Source of the DNA: Acidobacterium sp.
GTDB lineage: Bacteria > Acidobacteriota > Terriglobia > Terriglobales > Acidobacteriaceae
Length of the DNA: 33,373 nt
Reading direction: 5' to 3'
Assembly (NCBI GenBank): GCA_003167515.1
Contig: PMSS01000310.1
Coordinates: 2,039 to 35,411, forward strand
Shown here: one piece after another, positions 31,521 through 33,373 of the stretch
Numbering within the stretch: the first letter of the stretch is position 1
Layout: each line of letters begins with the position of its first letter
Position numbers and translations under genes: made by a program
Notes under the pieces: generated by a model
Seen by the model: the letters and a program-made list of their open reading frames with translations, nothing else
The model's database searches: none
What the model was told of the DNA's origin: nothing

Positions 31521-33073
31521 GTGTCATCCTGAGCGAGCCCAGCGAGTCGAAGGAACCCCCGAACGGAGTGAGGGGACGGAAGGTTGCCATCATCGGCGGA
31601 GGCATCGCGGGCCTCAGCGCCGCCTGGTCCCTCGAGAAAGCCCGCCGCGCCGGTTCGGCCCTCGAATATCGCCTCTATGAAGCCTCCGGCCGCCTCGGCG
31701 GAGTCATCAGATCCGAAACCATCGACGGCTGCGTCATCGAGGGCGGCCCCGATTCCTGGCTCACCGAAAAACCCGCCGCAGCCGCCCTCTGCCGCGAGTT
31801 GGGCCTGGCCGATCAGCTCCTTCCCTCCAACGACCACGAACGCAAAACCTATATTGTCGTCCGCAATCGCCTCATCCCGCTGCCCGACGGCCTCATGTTC
31901 ATGATCCCGACCAGGCTCGTGCCCACCGCATTCACCCGCCTCTTCTCCTGGTCAACCAAACTTCGCATGGCGCGCGAATATCTCTTCCCACCGCCCCCTG
32001 CCACCGAAGACGAATCCGTAGCCACCATGACCCGCCGCCACTTCGGCCAGGAAACCGTCGACCGCCTCGTCTCCCCTCTGCTCTCCGGAGTCTACGGCGG
32101 CAATGCCTCCCAGCTCAGCGTGCGCGCCGTTCTGCCCCGCATGGTCACCATGGAGCAGAACCACGGCAGCTTGACCCGCGCCATGCTCGCCGCTCGCAAA
32201 AAAGCGACTGTGCCCCCACCTCCTGCTCCGGGTGCCCCGGGTCTCGCTTCTGAGACCCGGGATCGTCCCCGCTCCCTCTTCACCACCCTCCGCGGAGGGA
32301 TGCGGCAAATGGTCGACGCCATCGCCGCCCAGCTCCAGCCCGGAGCCATTCACCTCAGCTCCACCGTCCACTCCATTGCGCGCCCCAAACCCGACCCGCG
32401 ACCCTCCCGCCTCCACGCCGCGCCCGACAACACCTGGCTCATCGAAACCGCCTTCGGCCAGGAACAATTCGACGGACTCATCCTCGCCCTCCCCGCCTGG
32501 GTCTCCGCCAGTCTCCTGCGTCCACTCAACGCGCCCCTCGCCGAAGCTCTCGCCGGAGTTCCCTATAGCTCCTCCATCACCGTCACCATGGGCTTCAACA
32601 TGGCCGATCTGAGCAGCCTTCCTCCCGGCTTCGGCTATCTCGTCCCCGCCACCGAAAAGCGGAGCATGCTCGCCTGCACCTTCGTCCATGCCAAATTCGC
32701 CGGCCGCACCCCCGCTGGCAAAGGCGTTCTCCGCTGCTTCCTCGGCGGCAGCGGCAACGAGCACCTCCTCGACGAAACCGACGCCCACCTCACCGAGATC
32801 GTCCTGCAGGAACTCTCAGCAATCCTCGGGCTCAAGGCGACCCCGAACTTTGTCCGCATCGTCCGCTCGCGCCACTCCATGGCGCAATATGCTGTCGGCC
32901 ATCTCGAACGCATGCTGATCGTGCGCCACGCCGTCGCCGCGATCCCCGGCCTCGCCCTCGCCGGCAACGCCTACGAAGGCATCGGCGTACCCGACTGCAT
33001 CCGCACCGGTCAGCAAGCCGCCGAGGCAGTTCTTCACGCACTGGAGGAACAGCCCGCCGCCGCTACCGTATAG
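31517..33073 (+). CDS. hemY: Porphyrinogen oxidase of HemY type (protoporphyrinogen/coproporphyrinogen)
   Basis: The FAD-binding motif VAIIGGGIAGLSAAWSLEK is followed by the typical RLYEASGRLGGVIRSE and GGPDSWL. Later signatures are VSPLLSGVYGG, LFTTLRGGM and the C-terminal GLALAGNAYEGIGVPDCI, as in HemY-type oxidases. It oxidises the porphyrinogen to the porphyrin in heme synthesis, membrane-associated and FAD-dependent. The track start, TTG 31517, overlaps the radical SAM stop. The first 17 residues, however, are encoded by a dispersed-repeat sequence, so GTG 31568 just before RGRKVAIIGG is a good alternative. Near residue 240 a Pro-rich insert (APGAPGLASETRDRP) is encoded by a perfect 10-bp palindrome. 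Proto versus copro specificity cannot be read from sequence. Confidence 0.92.
   Translation: MSVILSEPSESKEPPNGVRGRKVAIIGGGIAGLSAAWSLEKARRAGSALEYRLYEASGRLGGVIRSETIDGCVIEGGPDSWLTEKPAAAALCRELGLADQLLPSNDHERKTYIVVRNRLIPLPDGLMFMIPTRLVPTAFTRLFSWSTKLRMAREYLFPPPPATEDESVATMTRRHFGQETVDRLVSPLLSGVYGGNASQLSVRAVLPRMVTMEQNHGSLTRAMLAARKKATVPPPPAPGAPGLASETRDRPRSLFTTLRGGMRQMVDAIAAQLQPGAIHLSSTVHSIARPKPDPRPSRLHAAPDNTWLIETAFGQEQFDGLILALPAWVSASLLRPLNAPLAEALAGVPYSSSITVTMGFNMADLSSLPPGFGYLVPATEKRSMLACTFVHAKFAGRTPAGKGVLRCFLGGSGNEHLLDETDAHLTEIVLQELSAILGLKATPNFVRIVRSRHSMAQYAVGHLERMLIVRHAVAAIPGLALAGNAYEGIGVPDCIRTGQQAAEAVLHALEEQPAAATV
31521..31576 (+). repeat. Dispersed 'GTCATCCTGAGCGA'-type repeat at the radical SAM/hemY junction
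   Basis: The junction carries TGTCATCCTGAGCGAGC, then AGCGAGTCGAAGGAACCCC and GAACGGAGTGAGGGG. I recognise this as a common intergenic repeat type in Acidobacteriota and other bacteria. It is in frame with hemY and encodes its apparent N-terminus. Only one copy is present in the window, so its repeat nature rests on recall. Confidence 0.5.
32229..32261. repeat. Palindromic element inserted in frame in hemY
   Basis: CGGGTGCCCC (shared with the element at 23772) runs into the perfect inverted repeat CCCGGGTCTC-GCTTCT-GAGACCCGGG (32236-32261). It encodes a Pro/Gly/Ala-rich segment in a surface loop of HemY before the conserved LFTTLRGGM. The element keeps the reading frame. Confidence 0.65.
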
Positions 33074-33163
33074 CAGCCCGTTCATTTTACTATTCGAAGC
33101 AATCCTGAACTGGCTTCTTCGACAAGGAACCGGACACCGTCCTGAGATTCTTCTCAACCGCAA

Positions 33164-33373
33164 ATGAAATGCGGCCCCACGAACTACAGGGCCGCGCCAG
33201 CAGATAAAATTTTTCGCTCTGGTTTTCGTTCTAGCACCAAATTGTTTAAGCTCACGGTTGCTGCGACCACGATTGTTCCTTATATGCAGGATTACGAGCA
33301 GGACGGAGGAGCCTGGCAGAACGTCTCCAGTGTCACTGCGAACTACACCGACACGGTGAACCTTGGTCCGCAG
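33164..33373 (+). CDS. Start of a probable secreted repeat-domain protein, cut by window edge
   Basis: This frame is open from the ATG at 33164 to the window edge (70 residues) and is absent from the track. The end reads IVPYMQDYEQDGGAWQN and then NYTDTVNLGPQ. I recognise the pattern 'PY.Q..GG.WQ...SVT...G..V.LGPQ' from beta-sandwich repeats in acidobacterial and other extracellular glycan-related proteins. That argues the frame is coding; the link is by recall and not certain. No signal peptide is visible and the ATG lies just before a strong hairpin, so the true start may be downstream (for example TTG at 33242), or this may be a fragment of a displaced gene. Confidence 0.4.
   Translation, partial: MKCGPTNYRAAPADKIFRSGFRSSTKLFKLTVAATTIVPYMQDYEQDGGAWQNVSSVTANYTDTVNLGPQ
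33171..33195 (+). terminator. Hairpin downstream of hemY, possible terminator
   Basis: GCGGCCC and GGGCCGC form a perfect 7-bp GC-rich stem with an 11-nt loop, about 100 nt after the hemY stop. A T-run (ATTTTT) occurs only ~14 nt after the stem, so it is an imperfect intrinsic terminator on the plus strand. It may also serve as a stability hairpin. The gap 33074-33163 otherwise holds nothing recognised. Confidence 0.4.

Noticed and set aside
31952-32788. 278-aa minus-strand ORF
   Set aside because: It is antisense to hemY and Gly/Glu-rich with no recognisable domain.

Overview
The window reads as a chromosomal segment of an Acidobacteriota member, probably class Terriglobia. That is inferred from moderately high GC, long TPR and secreted proteins, a hopanoid block next to ispH, zinc-ribbon/PrsW proteins, and small palindromic repeats with a CGGGTGCCCC core that I associate with this group. 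No rRNA, tRNA, CRISPR array, transposase or phage gene was seen.

Region 1 (1-15 kb) looks like an envelope or exopolysaccharide locus. The minus strand carries a 1423-aa TPR plus beta-barrel outer-membrane protein followed by a GT4 glycosyltransferase cut by the window edge. The plus strand carries a PF10131-like multi-pass membrane protein, three small secreted proteins coupled by 4-bp overlaps, and a GtrB/DPM1-type GT2. A GH99-like lipoprotein lies on the minus strand. Then come a polysaccharide flippase fused to a cytoplasmic ParB/Srx-like domain, a STAS protein, a Pro/Gln-rich membrane protein and a thymidylate-kinase-like P-loop protein. Together these could activate, assemble, flip, export and trim a surface glycan. 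The flippase fusion and the kinase-like gene are the least conventional parts.

Region 2 (15-22.2 kb) is mixed. It holds a small orphan gene, a LuxR-type regulator with a degenerate receiver, an HU-like protein with a near-consensus promoter, a Phd/VapC toxin-antitoxin pair, two zinc-ribbon membrane proteins (one a PrsW protease), a GT39-type glycosyltransferase and a small gene plus a frameshifted nucleotidyltransferase.

Region 3 (22.2-27 kb, minus strand) is a hopanoid/isoprenoid block: ispH, then shc, then hpnH, then a 138-aa unknown gene overlapping hpnH by 4 bp. IspH supplies isoprenoid precursors, Shc cyclises squalene and HpnH adds the adenosyl side chain.

Region 4 (27-33.4 kb) has a DUF5615/DUF433 toxin-antitoxin-like pair, an NmrA-type oxidoreductase preceded by three 23-bp tandem repeats, another antitoxin/VapC pair with a palindromic operator, a radical SAM/SPASM protein overlapping a HemY-type porphyrinogen oxidase, and the start of a probable secreted repeat protein at the right edge.

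The main cross-cutting observation is that four genes (the 17.5 kb antitoxin, ispH, the DUF433 gene and the 29.5 kb antitoxin) have a -10-like hexamer 6-7 nt before the start codon and no convincing Shine-Dalgarno sequence. This suggests leaderless transcripts. Other genes in the window have ordinary Shine-Dalgarno sequences.
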